Assembly: GCF_025200715.1 (NCBI RefSeq)
Contig: NZ_CP104143.1
Span: 2,955,501 to 3,019,500 of the forward strand
DNA: 64,000 nt
Origin: Rhizobium sullae
Lineage (GTDB): Bacteria; Pseudomonadota; Alphaproteobacteria; Rhizobiales; Rhizobiaceae
Direction: 5' to 3'
Below the pieces are notes generated by a model. It was not told the DNA's origin. It saw nothing but the letters and a program-made list of their open reading frames with translations, and did no database searches. Numbering within the stretch: position 1 is the first letter of the stretch; every line of letters begins with the position of its first letter. The position numbers and the translations under genes were made by a program. This document shows, piece by piece, positions 22,633 through 32,467 of this stretch.

Positions 22633-24297
22633 ATGCCCATGAGTCTGCGCGCGCGGCTGTTTCCGAAAGCCTCTATTGGCACCTATCTCGTCGCCATGGC
22701 GGTCTCGATCGCTGTGCCAATCTTTGCCTTTGTCACCCTCCTGCTTTTGCAGCTCGAGGACAATCAGCGGACGACGTTAAGACGCGAGACGGCGCAAGAC
22801 GCGCTGACCCTCTCCCGCACGATCGACCGTCAATTGCAGGACATGGCGACGACCCTTCGCCTGCTCTCGACCTCGCCGGAGCTCGAGAACAACGATTTCG
22901 CTGCCTTCCATGAACGCACAGAAACGGCCCTGCGCGGCGACACGCTTTACGTCCTGGCCGTCGACCGAAGCGGCCAGCAACTTCTGAACACGCGCCGTGA
23001 TTTCGGCACGCCGCTTGGCAAGACGGCCAACATCCCGGCGATGGAATCGGCCCTCAACTCCGGCCGCATCGAAGCATCCGATGTCTTCAAGGGAACGACG
23101 AGCGGCGAATGGGTCTACAACGTCACGATGCCCCTGGATGCAGGTCAGGTTGCGGCGCTGATCGTCACCCAGAACGCCAAGGATCTCGCCAGACTTGTCA
23201 CGACCGAAGGGCTTCCATCGGGGTGGTCGGCTGCGGTCATCGATCAGGGTGGCCATGTGGTGGCTTCGAGCGGCATGGCGAGCATTGACCCCGGAACGCC
23301 GTTCGACACGCGCATCCTGCCGTCGCTTATCGCTTCGCGCGGCGTCTTCGAGGACGAGGATATTCTGCCGGATCAGCTCCTGGGCTATGCTCAAATTCCG
23401 GGCTGGTCCTGGAAAACGGTGGTTTGGGGGCCAATCGCCACGGCACAGGCATCGATCCTCACGACCTGGCGCTTCCTGATTGTCGGCGGCATCGCATTAC
23501 TTCTGGTCGCGGTGCTCGCGGCCTATGCCGTGGCGCGGCAGGTGCGCACCACGATCCGCGACATCGCCGACATGGCAAGCCGCATGGGAGAGGGCCATAT
23601 CGTGGCGCCGATCGATACTAGCGTCATCGAGGCAAACCAGGTCGCCGTAGCTCTGTCCAATGCCTCTTTCGACCGCAGCCAGACGGAAGACCGTCTGCAT
23701 TTCATAATGCATGAGCTGGTGCATCGAACGAAGAACTTGCTCACGCTGGCCCAGGCAATGATGCGCCAGCTCGCCAAACAGGCCGAGAGTGTCGAGAGCT
23801 TCCAAGCCGCCGTTTCCGATCGCCTAGACGGCCTCGTCCGTTCGATCGAGCTTTTGACAAGCGAACAATGGTCCGGCGCATCGCTCCGCCGGGTCATCGA
23901 CATTCATCTGGAGGCTTTCCCGCAGGCGGCAGAACAGCTTGAGATTTCCGGTGAGGACTTTGTCGTCAAGCCCGAGGCCGTCCAAAACCTCGGCTTGACG
24001 CTGCATGAACTGGCCACCAATTCAGTTAAATATGGGGCGCTTTCCATACCGCAGGGCCGCGTCTCCTTCTCCTGGGCGAATATTCAGACAGAGGATCAGC
24101 CCGAAGCGATGCTGCGTTTCATTTGGGAAGAACGGAACGGCCCTGAGGTCGCGACCCCATCCCGCTCCGGCTTCGGAACCACGGTCATCAAGACGCATGC
24201 CGCGGCCGCTTTTCGAGGAACGGTGCAGGTGGACTACCTGCCGGAAGGCATGACCTGGACGCTGACAGCTCCGCGCAGCACGCTCGAGCGCGAGTAA
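22633..24297 (+). CDS. HWE-family sensor histidine kinase
   Basis: A 554-residue membrane kinase. Two membrane segments (about 16-38 and 281-301) enclose a Cache-like extracytoplasmic sensor; a HAMP-like linker follows. The kinase core carries HELVHRTKN, where His364 is the probable phosphorylation site. HELATNSVKYGAL and WEE are the features that define the HWE family, common in rhizobia and often linked to general stress or light signalling. No response regulator is adjacent, so it is an orphan. The ATG at 22633 is preferred; an in-frame TTG occurs 48 bases upstream. Confidence 0.85.
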   Translation: MPMSLRARLFPKASIGTYLVAMAVSIAVPIFAFVTLLLLQLEDNQRTTLRRETAQDALTLSRTIDRQLQDMATTLRLLSTSPELENNDFAAFHERTETALRGDTLYVLAVDRSGQQLLNTRRDFGTPLGKTANIPAMESALNSGRIEASDVFKGTTSGEWVYNVTMPLDAGQVAALIVTQNAKDLARLVTTEGLPSGWSAAVIDQGGHVVASSGMASIDPGTPFDTRILPSLIASRGVFEDEDILPDQLLGYAQIPGWSWKTVVWGPIATAQASILTTWRFLIVGGIALLLVAVLAAYAVARQVRTTIRDIADMASRMGEGHIVAPIDTSVIEANQVAVALSNASFDRSQTEDRLHFIMHELVHRTKNLLTLAQAMMRQLAKQAESVESFQAAVSDRLDGLVRSIELLTSEQWSGASLRRVIDIHLEAFPQAAEQLEISGEDFVVKPEAVQNLGLTLHELATNSVKYGALSIPQGRVSFSWANIQTEDQPEAMLRFIWEERNGPEVATPSRSGFGTTVIKTHAAAAFRGTVQVDYLPEGMTWTLTAPRSTLERE

Positions 24298-24358
24298 CCG
24301 CCGGAACAATCAAAAGGATCAATTCGTTTCCGATAGGTCATCCGAAAGGAGAACGGCC

Positions 24359-24841
24359 ATGATCAAGCACATGATGATCGCAGCGACGGCAGTGGCGGCA
24401 GCAGCCTTTGCAAGCCCGGCAAGCGCTGCAAACTATGTCAGCCTCGGCCGTCTGGTCTGCGGATCGGAAGGCGGTCAGGGACTGATCGTCACTTCACGGA
24501 AGAATCTGATCTGCACCTACACCCCTGCTGGCGGCGGCCCTAAGGCCGTCTATGCCGGGAAAATCGAAAAATTCGGCCTGGATATCGGTGAGACTGGCAA
24601 GAGCGTCATGATCTGGCAGGTTCTTGCCAGGACCGGCACCAACATTCCGGAATTTGCGCTTGCTGGCGAATATTACGGCATTGGTGCCGATGCCAGCCTC
24701 GGCGCAGGTGCCGGCGCCAAGGTGATCGCCGGTGGAACCAACCAGGCCTTCATGCTGCAGCCGCTGAATGTCCAGGCCCAGGAGGGCCTCAATCTCGCGA
24801 TCGGCGTGGAGAAAATGACGCTGGCGCCCGCTGCTACCTGA
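24359..24841 (+). CDS. DUF992 exported protein
   Basis: A 160-residue protein with a signal peptide cleaved after ASPASA (residue 23). The mature protein matches the DUF992 pattern: LGRLVCGSEGG near its start, a second cysteine in LICTYTP, and Gly/Ala-rich strands later. DUF992 proteins occur widely in rhizobia and have no established function; the two cysteines may form a disulfide in the periplasm. A good GAAAGGAGAA site precedes the ATG, and a bidirectional terminator follows. Confidence 0.85.
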   Translation: MIKHMMIAATAVAAAAFASPASAANYVSLGRLVCGSEGGQGLIVTSRKNLICTYTPAGGGPKAVYAGKIEKFGLDIGETGKSVMIWQVLARTGTNIPEFALAGEYYGIGADASLGAGAGAKVIAGGTNQAFMLQPLNVQAQEGLNLAIGVEKMTLAPAAT

Positions 24842-24860
24842 TAAAGGTCAGCGGAGATGG

Positions 24861-24888
24861 AAAAAGGCTCGCCCAGGCGGGCCTTTTT
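24861..24888. terminator. Bidirectional rho-independent terminator
   Basis: GGCTCGCC (24866-24873) pairs with GGCGGGCC (24876-24883) through one G-U pair. The stem is flanked by AAAAA on the left and TTTTT on the right, so it can terminate both the DUF992 gene and the convergent pntAA-pntAB-pntB operon. Confidence 0.88.
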
Positions 24889-24938
24889 CTTCGACTGGCA
24901 CGCCGCTATGAACACTCGGCTCGGAGCCGGGCCATGGC

Positions 24939-26333
24939 TCAGTGGCCGATCGCCTTGTTGATCTCTTCGGTAACCTTCTTGGCGTCGCCAAGCAGCATCA
25001 TCGTGCCGTCCTTGTAGAAGAGCGTATTGTCTATGCCGGCATAGCCGGAGCCAAGCGAGCGCTTGACGAAGAGGCAGGTCTTGGCCTTGTCGACATCGAG
25101 GATCGGCATCCCGTAGATCGGCGAGGTCTTGTCATCGCGCGCCGCTGGATTGGTGACGTCGTTGGCACCGATGACATAAGCGACATCGGCCTGGCCGAAG
25201 TCGGAGTTGATGTCCTCGAGCTCAAAGACCTCGTCATAGGGCACATTTGCTTCGGCCAGCAGCACGTTCATGTGGCCGGGCATGCGGCCTGCGACCGGAT
25301 GGATTGCGTATTTGACCTCGACGCCTGCCTTCTTGAGGTTGTCGGCCAGTTCACGCAGCGCATGTTGCGCTTGTGCGACCGCCATGCCGTAGCCCGGCAC
25401 GATGATGACCTTGGAAGCGTTCGCCATCAGATAGGCTGCATCCTCCGCCGAGCCGAGTTTGACGGTCTTGTCGGAATTATCCGCAGCACCTGCAGAAGTC
25501 TCGCCGCCGAAGCCTCCGAGGATGACGGATATGAACGAACGGTTCATGCCCTTGCACATGATATAGGAGAGGATCGCGCCCGAAGAGCCGACCAGCGCAC
25601 CGGTTATGATCAGGGCGAGATTGCCAAGCGTGAAACCGATCCCGGCGGCCGCCCAGCCGGAATAGGAGTTCAGCATTGAGACGACCACCGGCATGTCCGC
25701 GCCCCCGATCGGCACGATCAGCAGCACGCCAAGCGCCAGCGAAAGCGCCACCACGGCCCAAAAGTCGAAATGGCTTTCCGTTGCAGCGAGCCCGACGATG
25801 AAGAGCACAATCAGTGCCAGCAGCGCAATGTTGATAATGTGCCGGAAGGGCAGGAGGATAGGCTTGCCGGACATCCGCCCGTCGAGCTTCAGGAAGGCGA
25901 TAATCGAGCCGGTAAAGGTGAGCGCACCGATCGCAGCGCCGATCGCCATCTCGATACGCGCCTCTCCACGGACCGAGCCGATATCGCCGATGCCGAAGGA
26001 GGCGGGTGTATAAAGCGCGGAGGCCGCAACGAGCACGGCGGCAAGACCAACCAATGAGTGGAAGCCTGCCACCAGCTGCGGCATCGAGGTCATCGGAATG
26101 ACGCGGGCGATATAGGCGCCCGCCCCGCCGCCGATTGCCAGTCCGAGCACGATCAGCACGAAGCCGGTGAAAGAAGGCGTTGCCAGCACCAGCGTCGTGA
26201 GGATCGCGATCCCCATGCCGATCATGCCGTAGAGATTGCCCTTGCGGCTGGTGGCCGGGTGGGAGAGGCCGCGGAGCGCCAGGATGAAAAGCACGCCGGA
26301 GACGAGATAGAGGAAAGCTGCGATATTGGTCAT
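24939..26333 (-). CDS. pntB: NAD(P) transhydrogenase beta subunit
   Basis: Membrane and NADP-binding subunit of the proton-translocating transhydrogenase, which uses the proton gradient to reduce NADP with NADH. From the ATG at 26333 it has 464 residues: about eight or nine membrane segments up to residue 260, then the cytoplasmic NADP domain with VPGYGMAVAQAQ, IHPVAGRMPGHMNVLLAE and IGANDVTNPAA. The frame continues upstream through pntAB but family length fixes this start. It lies 10 bases after pntAB. Confidence 0.96.
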   Translation of the reverse strand: MTNIAAFLYLVSGVLFILALRGLSHPATSRKGNLYGMIGMGIAILTTLVLATPSFTGFVLIVLGLAIGGGAGAYIARVIPMTSMPQLVAGFHSLVGLAAVLVAASALYTPASFGIGDIGSVRGEARIEMAIGAAIGALTFTGSIIAFLKLDGRMSGKPILLPFRHIINIALLALIVLFIVGLAATESHFDFWAVVALSLALGVLLIVPIGGADMPVVVSMLNSYSGWAAAGIGFTLGNLALIITGALVGSSGAILSYIMCKGMNRSFISVILGGFGGETSAGAADNSDKTVKLGSAEDAAYLMANASKVIIVPGYGMAVAQAQHALRELADNLKKAGVEVKYAIHPVAGRMPGHMNVLLAEANVPYDEVFELEDINSDFGQADVAYVIGANDVTNPAARDDKTSPIYGMPILDVDKAKTCLFVKRSLGSGYAGIDNTLFYKDGTMMLLGDAKKVTEEINKAIGH

Positions 26334-26343
26334 TCGTCCGGCC

Positions 26344-26742
26344 TCACTTGTCTTTCTTGCGGTACATCGCCAGCATGCGCTGCGTGACGAGGAAACCGCC
26401 GAAGATATTGACCGAGACGAGAACAAGCGCGACGAAGCCGAGGCCGGTCGCAAGCCCGCTTGCCGAAATGCCGACCGCAAGCAGAGCGCCGACAACGATG
26501 ACCGAGGAGATGGCGTTGGTGACGGCCATCAGTGGCGTATGCAGCGCAGGGGTCACGGACCAGACGACGTAATAGCCGACGAAGATCGCCAGCACGAATA
26601 TCGCGAACTGAAAGATGAAGGGATCGATCGCCCCGCCCGTCGCCGCACTTGCCGCTTCCGGTGCCTGCGCGGCCGCAGTCACGACTGCGTTGACCGCTTG
26701 GTCGAGCTGCTCCAGCGCCTTGTCCATTGCTTCACTGGCCAT
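26344..26742 (-). CDS. pntAB: NAD(P) transhydrogenase alpha subunit, membrane part
   Basis: A 132-residue protein with a short acidic N-terminal helix and three membrane segments (about 43-62, 68-88, 93-115). It is the separate membrane part of the alpha subunit found in organisms with a three-gene transhydrogenase. Its ATG overlaps the pntAA stop by one base (TGATG), implying coupled translation. Confidence 0.94.
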   Translation of the reverse strand: MASEAMDKALEQLDQAVNAVVTAAAQAPEAASAATGGAIDPFIFQFAIFVLAIFVGYYVVWSVTPALHTPLMAVTNAISSVIVVGALLAVGISASGLATGLGFVALVLVSVNIFGGFLVTQRMLAMYRKKDK

Positions 26743-27890
26743 CAGTTGTCCCCCTTCTTCGTCCCGCCGAATGCCGGGTGCACGACATCGCCCGCATAGG
26801 TCAGCATGGTTGCCTTGATGAGTTCATCATCGAGGTTCAAGATAACGCTCTTCGTTTCCTTGTTGACCATGGTCTCGAGGAAGGTGACGAGGTTCTTGGC
26901 ATAGAGCGCCGAAGCGCTGGTGGCGATCCGGCCCGGCATGTTGGCAAAGCCGATCACCTTCACGCCTTCGACCTCAACGACCTCGTCTGCAACCACCCCT
27001 TCGACATTGCCGCCACGCTCGACCGCCAGATCGACGGCAACGGCGCCGGGCTTCATCGAAGCCAGCATCTTGCGCGATACGAGCTTCGGCGCAGCGCGTC
27101 CAGGGATCAGTGCCGTGGTGATGACGATGTCCTGCTTGGCGATATGCTCGGCAACGAGGGCTGCCTGTTTTGCCTGGTATTCCTGGGACATTTCCTTGGC
27201 GTAGCCGCCCGCCGTCTCCGCCGCCTTGAACTCCCCGTCCTCGACAGCGATGAACTTGGCGCCGAGCGAGGCGACCTGCTCCTTGGCAGCGGGGCGAACG
27301 TCCGTGGCCGAGACCGCAGCGCCGAGGCGGCGCGCCGTCGCAATCGCCTGGAGGCCTGCCACGCCTGCCCCCATCACAAAAACCTTGGCGGCCGGAACGG
27401 TGCCTGCCGCTGTCATCATCATTGGCAGGGCGCGATCATAAGCCGCCGCCGCTTCGATGATGGCCTGATAGCCCGCAAGATTTGCCTGAGATGAAAGAAC
27501 GTCCATGGATTGCGCGCGAGTGATACGCGGCATCAGTTCCATCGCGAAGACAGAAAGGCCCGCTTTCGCCATCGCTGCAATCACCTCGTCGTTTCCGTAG
27601 GGATCCATGATCGCGATGACGACTGCACCGCTCTTATAGCCTGCGATCTCCGCCTCTGTCGGGCGGCGCACCTTCAGCACCACGTCCGCAGTTGCCGCAT
27701 CACTTGCGGAGCCGATTCGCGCCCCTGCAGCCTCGAATTCGCTGTCCGGTATGCGCGACTGAGCGCCCGCGCCTGCCTCGACCACAACGTCGAAGCCGAT
27801 GTTCTTCATCTTCTTCACGGTCTCTGCGGACGCCGCAACACGTGTCTCGGAACCGGTCGATTCTTTTGCAATGAAAACGATATTGCCCAA
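26742..27890 (-). CDS. pntAA: NAD(P) transhydrogenase alpha subunit, NAD-binding part
   Basis: Soluble NAD(H)-binding subunit of 382 residues, similar to alanine dehydrogenase. It contains the dinucleotide motif [20 protein letters not shown] (about 172-191) and the family segment [15 protein letters not shown]. It is the first gene of pntAA-pntAB-pntB. The aa3 oxidase subunit IV gene lies about 100 bases upstream on the same strand, so proton pumping and proton-driven NADPH supply are neighbours here. Confidence 0.95.
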   Translation of the reverse strand: MGNIVFIAKESTGSETRVAASAETVKKMKNIGFDVVVEAGAGAQSRIPDSEFEAAGARIGSASDAATADVVLKVRRPTEAEIAGYKSGAVVIAIMDPYGNDEVIAAMAKAGLSVFAMELMPRITRAQSMDVLSSQANLAGYQAIIEAAAAYDRALPMMMTAAGTVPAAKVFVMGAGVAGLQAIATARRLGAAVSATDVRPAAKEQVASLGAKFIAVEDGEFKAAETAGGYAKEMSQEYQAKQAALVAEHIAKQDIVITTALIPGRAAPKLVSRKMLASMKPGAVAVDLAVERGGNVEGVVADEVVEVEGVKVIGFANMPGRIATSASALYAKNLVTFLETMVNKETKSVILNLDDELIKATMLTYAGDVVHPAFGGTKKGDN

Positions 27891-27988
27891 CTGCCCCTCC
27901 TCCGGGTCAGCCAGACCACCGCGGGCTCACCCGCTCGGGCCAAGCACCTATTCAAAAATTCGGAAATGCCGCTCCTCGCCTGCTGCGG

Positions 27989-28213
27989 TCAGCGTAGCAG
28001 GACGATGCCGGCAACGAAGATGATGAGAAAGACCAGAAGACCGCCGAGAAAGCCGCTGCTGGTGAAAAAACCAGCTGCCATGCCAAGCAGCAAAGCGACG
28101 AGGAACATCGTGCCGTATTTCGCAGCCGAGATGAACAGATTATAGGTTTGTTCATGTTCCGTGTAGTCCATCGGCGCGCCGACTTCGACGGGTCCATTGT
28201 TTTCTTCGGCCAT
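27989..28213 (-). CDS. aa3-type cytochrome c oxidase subunit IV (bacterial)
   Basis: A 74-residue protein with a hydrophilic N terminus (including MDYTEHEQTYNLF) and two closely spaced membrane helices (about 30-48 and 54-73). The N-terminal pattern and length match the small subunit IV of alphaproteobacterial aa3 oxidases. A GGGAG site precedes the ATG. It is typically found upstream of the pnt genes in rhizobia rather than with the main cta operon, as here. Confidence 0.85.
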   Translation of the reverse strand: MAEENNGPVEVGAPMDYTEHEQTYNLFISAAKYGTMFLVALLLGMAAGFFTSSGFLGGLLVFLIIFVAGIVLLR

Positions 28214-28389
28214 GAAATTTCGTCTCCCTCAATACCCGCCCGCATGGATGATACGGGCCGCCTGAATGCCATGATTCCCCTGCCTTCGCGAGGGACTGAT
28301 CCCATTCAGGGCTTACACAAAGCCTGGGAAAAGCGCAATGCATGAGAATGCCGCAGCCGGTACGCTTCGGCATTTCATGAGCGCGGCTT

Positions 28390-29142
28390 TCAAAGCGGCA
28401 GATCGGTGCCGAGTTGGCCCTCCGGCACGAAGCGAGCGGTGGGGATGATGGTGAGCGATGGCAGCGTGCTGTCGGGGTCGCGGGAGAACATCATGCGCTG
28501 TTCGCTGGCGCTGGAAATGAAGAAGGGATAGCGCGTCAGAAGCTTGCGGCCGACTTCGATGACATTCGTCGCCATCAGCGTCATGTCGATTCCGTAATTC
28601 TTCGCGAGCCGGCCTGGCACGATCGTATCAGCATAGAAGACACGCTTGTAGAAAGCGGCATGCGGAGGCCGGCAGAACTGAAGAACGCGGGCGGCACGGA
28701 AATACGCCGCCGCGACGATGCTGGGCCTCAGCGTCAGATAGGGAATCCACGGCAGGTCAGCGGTCAGTTCGGGATCGGCCGCAAAGCGCGCCGGATCGAT
28801 CAGGGTCAGCCCCGCGTCCAGAAGCGCATCGATCGCCTCGGGAAAGGCGCCACCGGATTGGGTGACGCGATGCTCCGGCGTCGCATAGTGGAGTCGGATG
28901 GTGCTGACCAATTCGCCGTAGTAGTAGAGGCCGAAGACATAGGCATGGCTGTCGAAATCGCTATCGTCCAACAGCCCCTTGGGGGCGAGCGCCAGCACGT
29001 CGTGAGCCTTGTAGGCCTTCCAGCGCAACCGCTCGACATCCTCCATGTCCTCGGTGCTTTCGATGCGGCGATATTCAACGTGATCCAGAATTTCGAGAAG
29101 CTTCCTTGAAAAGTCACTTGTATTCAAAGGGATTGACGCCAT
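28390..29142 (-). CDS. FeeM-like N-acyltransferase (N-acyl amino acid synthase family)
   Basis: A 250-residue protein from the ATG at 29142, which has a GGGGG site. The sequence YRRIESTEDMEDVERLRWKAY followed by the segment around VSTIRLHY and LRPSIVAAAYFRAAR matches the FeeM catalytic core, a GNAT-fold family related to LuxI acyl-homoserine lactone synthases. Characterised members join fatty acyl groups to amino acids. There is no acyl-carrier protein or fee-type gene nearby, so acyl donor and acceptor are unknown. It reads away from the GGDEF/EAL gene upstream and may be a single-gene unit. Confidence 0.7.
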   Translation of the reverse strand: MASIPLNTSDFSRKLLEILDHVEYRRIESTEDMEDVERLRWKAYKAHDVLALAPKGLLDDSDFDSHAYVFGLYYYGELVSTIRLHYATPEHRVTQSGGAFPEAIDALLDAGLTLIDPARFAADPELTADLPWIPYLTLRPSIVAAAYFRAARVLQFCRPPHAAFYKRVFYADTIVPGRLAKNYGIDMTLMATNVIEVGRKLLTRYPFFISSASEQRMMFSRDPDSTLPSLTIIPTARFVPEGQLGTDLPL

Positions 29143-29282
29143 TAATGCCCCCGCTGTTAACGGGCCATTAATCATATCTGGCCGAGCAAAGAGCAAGAAC
29201 TATCAATAATTTTTGACGTATTTGAATTATTAAGGTTAACAGCCGCGGTTAGGCGGGCTCTTACAGCGAGGGCGCGGTCGGC

Positions 29283-31586
29283 TCAAGCGACCTTGCTGCG
29301 GCGGCGCTGGGCGGCGCGGCGGCTCAGTGCTTGCGAAAGGATGCCGATCTCTTTTGAGGGTACTGGCGCAGAGAAGACATAGCCCTGCACGAGATCCGCG
29401 CTGCGATGCTTGTTGAGCAACGCCAGTTGCTCGAGAGTTTCCACACCTTCGATGACAATCTTGAGCCCGAGTTCGCGAGCAAGGTTGACCGTGCCGCGCA
29501 ATAGCTTCAGTCGGCGCGTATCTTCCGCGATATTGCGAACGAAGGAGCGGTCGATCTTCACAATATCAAGCGGCAATGTATCGAGATAGCTAAGGCTGGA
29601 GAAGCCCGTGCCGAAGTCGTCGATCGCTATGGTGATGCCGTGGGAGCGCAGTTCCGCGAGAATGGCGCGCACCGCCGCAGGCTCATCGATGAGACAGCTT
29701 TCCGTAATTTCGAGATGCAGCCGCGACGCCTTGAGGCCGGATGTCGAAAGCGCCTCCGAAACGACGGCAAGGATATCGTTGTCACGCAGGTCGCGTGCCG
29801 AAAGATTGACCGATATCGCGATGTGATCGGGCCAAGTCACGCATTCGATGCAGGCCTTGAAAAGTATGAACCGCGTGATGTCCGATATGATGCCCATCTC
29901 CTCGGCAAGACCGATGAAGACATCCGGCGGAATAGCGCCCTTTTCCGGGTGGACCCAGCGCGCCAGCGCCTCGGCGCATTCGATGCGCGTTCCATCGGCT
30001 TTGAACATCGGTTGAAAGGCGACGCTCAACGCGTCCGCAGCCACCGCCTCGCGCAAATCCGCCTTCAGCTTCTGCTGCTCGATATAGCGGCCATCCATTT
30101 CGTGTTCGAAGCCGGTGATGCCGCCACGCAACCGCGATTTGCTTTCAAAGAGCGCGAGGTCCGCTTTGATGCTCCATTCTTCCATTGCAAATGCATTGCT
30201 TTCGAGGACCGCATAGCCGGCGCTGAGCGACACGAGGAAGGTCACCTCGTCCACGTCGTAATTGCCCTGGATAGCGGTATGCACCCTGCGGATTTCGGCA
30301 TCGAGCGCTTCGCTGCTCTTGGTATGCGGGAAGAAGATGACGAACTGGTCGCCCATGAGACGGCCGACGATGGCATTGCCTGCTTCAACCTTGACCCGCG
30401 CCGCGATCGCACAGAGCAGATGGTCACCCGTGATATGGCCGCGCATATCGTTAACGTGCTTGAACTCGTCGATGTCGAGAACCATGAAACCCAGCGGCCC
30501 GCGCCGTTTCGGGTGACGGTCGAGGTATTCCTGGACGAGATGACCGAAATATTCGCGGTTCGGCAGGCCGGTCAGGGCATCGAAGCGGACCATATGCAGG
30601 ATCTTCTGCTCCGCCTTCACGCGGCTCGACACGTCCTCGAAGATCAAAACGGCGCCGCCGTCCGCGCGGCGTTTCGCAGAAAATTCCAGCGACAGACTCT
30701 CGGGGAAATGGATCAGAGTGCGCGACAGGCCTTCCTCGGCAACCTGGGTCAGCTGCCGCAGGATCAGCTCCGGTTGCGAGGCGTCCATGAAGCTATAGCG
30801 CGCGCCGTAGCGCAGGACGGCACCAAGATCGCGATCCTTCAATCGGTCCGGATCGCCGATCTTGAGAAGCTCGCAGGCCTTGCGGTTAATCACCTGGATA
30901 CGGTTCGATGGATCGACCATCACTAGGCCGTGCGGCATATTGTTGAGCGCGGTATCAAAACGATCGGCGATCAGCGATATCTGCCGGTGGGCTATGACAT
31001 TCTCATAAAGGAACTCGCGCACGCCATTGGCCATCGCCCGCGTCGTCAGCCAGAAGGGAATGAGGAAGATCGAGAGGATGCCGCGATAGAAATCCAACGC
31101 CATCAGGCTGCAGACGATCATCGGCAGGCAGCAGGAGAAAGTCTGCAGGTCAACCGCCAGCCGCGAGCCATAATTGCGGCCGACGACAGAAACCATGGTC
31201 GCCATGGTGACGGAGATGCAGGCGAGCTCAGCGAAGGAATCGCGGACGACGAAGATGGCGTAGCCGCTGCCGATGCCGAGGATGGCGGTGGTGCAGGCTG
31301 CAGCGGCAACGAGTATCCGCTCCCAGCGCTCGATGCCGACGCGCGACAGTTTCGCCTTGTCCACACGATCGAACCGCCGGAAGATGACCATGCGGATGCA
31401 GAAGACCAGGAGAGCTGCAGCCGACAGCAGCACGTAGACGAGGGATTGCGTCTTGGCTGCAACCGCCAGGAAGGTCGCGACATGCACAATAACGCCGGCA
31501 AGGAGCGTCATGCGGTTCCCGGAAAGAGAACTCACAAACGACAGATACACGTCCGTAGGGACCCTGTTCGGGTTATGTGGCTTCAT
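29283..31586 (-). CDS. Membrane GGDEF/EAL protein, probable c-di-GMP phosphodiesterase
   Basis: A 767-residue protein from the ATG at 31586 (AGGGAAAG upstream). An N-terminal membrane region of five or six helices (about 30-190) is followed by a PAS-like sensor (about 215-330), a GGDEF domain (about 340-500) and an EAL domain (about 515-760). The GGDEF signature is degenerate (LMGDQF), so cyclase activity is unlikely, while the EAL site is intact (AEALARW, EITESCLI, DDFGTGFSS). This predicts cyclic-di-GMP hydrolysis. The frame stays open to 31769, but that extension is AT-rich and unlike coding sequence of this genome. Confidence 0.88.
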   Translation of the reverse strand: MKPHNPNRVPTDVYLSFVSSLSGNRMTLLAGVIVHVATFLAVAAKTQSLVYVLLSAAALLVFCIRMVIFRRFDRVDKAKLSRVGIERWERILVAAAACTTAILGIGSGYAIFVVRDSFAELACISVTMATMVSVVGRNYGSRLAVDLQTFSCCLPMIVCSLMALDFYRGILSIFLIPFWLTTRAMANGVREFLYENVIAHRQISLIADRFDTALNNMPHGLVMVDPSNRIQVINRKACELLKIGDPDRLKDRDLGAVLRYGARYSFMDASQPELILRQLTQVAEEGLSRTLIHFPESLSLEFSAKRRADGGAVLIFEDVSSRVKAEQKILHMVRFDALTGLPNREYFGHLVQEYLDRHPKRRGPLGFMVLDIDEFKHVNDMRGHITGDHLLCAIAARVKVEAGNAIVGRLMGDQFVIFFPHTKSSEALDAEIRRVHTAIQGNYDVDEVTFLVSLSAGYAVLESNAFAMEEWSIKADLALFESKSRLRGGITGFEHEMDGRYIEQQKLKADLREAVAADALSVAFQPMFKADGTRIECAEALARWVHPEKGAIPPDVFIGLAEEMGIISDITRFILFKACIECVTWPDHIAISVNLSARDLRDNDILAVVSEALSTSGLKASRLHLEITESCLIDEPAAVRAILAELRSHGITIAIDDFGTGFSSLSYLDTLPLDIVKIDRSFVRNIAEDTRRLKLLRGTVNLARELGLKIVIEGVETLEQLALLNKHRSADLVQGYVFSAPVPSKEIGILSQALSRRAAQRRRSKVA

Positions 31587-31906
31587 CCATACTTTCCCTG
31601 TGCGCCGGGATAATACGGAGAACCCTTTAAAAATTGATTTCCTTGACTCTATGTATTTGGTTGTTTTTTCTAAAACCTTAGAGGGAATTTCAAAGTTTAA
31701 AACACTCTTCACAGCCTTATGGCGAGGTTCGTGGAAAAATAAACCACGCTTAGGTTGCTGATCGTACATGCTGCAGCCATGCCGCGGCAGCCAGTATCTA
31801 CGACTAAAATCCTACAGGGCCGTTTATTCTTTCAATTTCGGAAACCGTAGTTTAAGCAAATTCAAAAAGGGAGAACTTGCCGCAAAGGCAGATAAGGGGA
31901 GAAGGC
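31587..31906. other. Divergent intergenic region
   Basis: These 320 bases separate the GGDEF/EAL gene from the TRAP permease operon. The part next to the GGDEF/EAL gene (31614-31750) is markedly AT-rich and should hold its promoter. I saw no gene, repeat or clear operator. Confidence 0.5.
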
Positions 31907-32446
31907 ATGCCGGCGTTCCTAAGCGTCAGCCGGCTGATCGATAGCGTCAGCCAGTTTATCGGAAAAACCGCGGATTACATGGTGCTTTTCTGCTGCCTCA
32001 TCAGCGCGGGCAACGCAACCGTCCGCTATCTCTTCAATTACAGCTCGAACGGGTGGCTGGAGATTCAATGGTATCTCTTTGCTTACATCGTCGTGCTCGG
32101 AGCAGCTCATACGCTGCGCAACAACGAGCACGTGCGGGTGGATCTGATCTACGGATCGGTTTCCGACAAAGCCAGAATCTGGATCGATATCATCGGCCTG
32201 ATCGTCTTCCTGATTCCGGCCTGCTTCTTCCTGGCTTACCTGTGCTGGCCCTATTTCGTGATCGCCTTCCAGCAAGGTGAGATATCCGCCAATGCCGGAG
32301 GGCTCATTCGCTGGCCGGTCAAGCTTATTCTTTTCGCAGGTTTCGCACTCCTGGTGCTGCAGGGTATTTCGGAACTCATCAAGAGGGTCGCCGCGTTGAG
32401 TGGCTACATCCAGCTCGAAACGAAATACGAAAAGCCCCTGCAATAA
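31907..32446 (+). CDS. TRAP transporter small permease (DctQ type)
   Basis: A 179-residue membrane protein with four predicted helices (about 25-45, 55-75, 100-125, 140-162), the normal topology of the small TRAP subunit. It contains the family segment EIQWYLFAYIVVLGAAHTLRNNEHVRVD. The ATG at 31907 has an AGGGGAGAAG site. It is followed after 21 bases by the large permease; together with the binding protein at 34107-35216 it forms a sodium-driven uptake system. Confidence 0.92.
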   Translation: MPAFLSVSRLIDSVSQFIGKTADYMVLFCCLISAGNATVRYLFNYSSNGWLEIQWYLFAYIVVLGAAHTLRNNEHVRVDLIYGSVSDKARIWIDIIGLIVFLIPACFFLAYLCWPYFVIAFQQGEISANAGGLIRWPVKLILFAGFALLVLQGISELIKRVAALSGYIQLETKYEKPLQ

Positions 32447-32467
32447 AGCTCTCCGGGAGGAACGGAC

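Noticed and set aside
31587..31769. N-terminal extension of the GGDEF/EAL protein
   Set aside because: The frame is open and starts with ATG, but the segment is AT-rich with rare codons, lacks a ribosome binding site, and is more likely the promoter.
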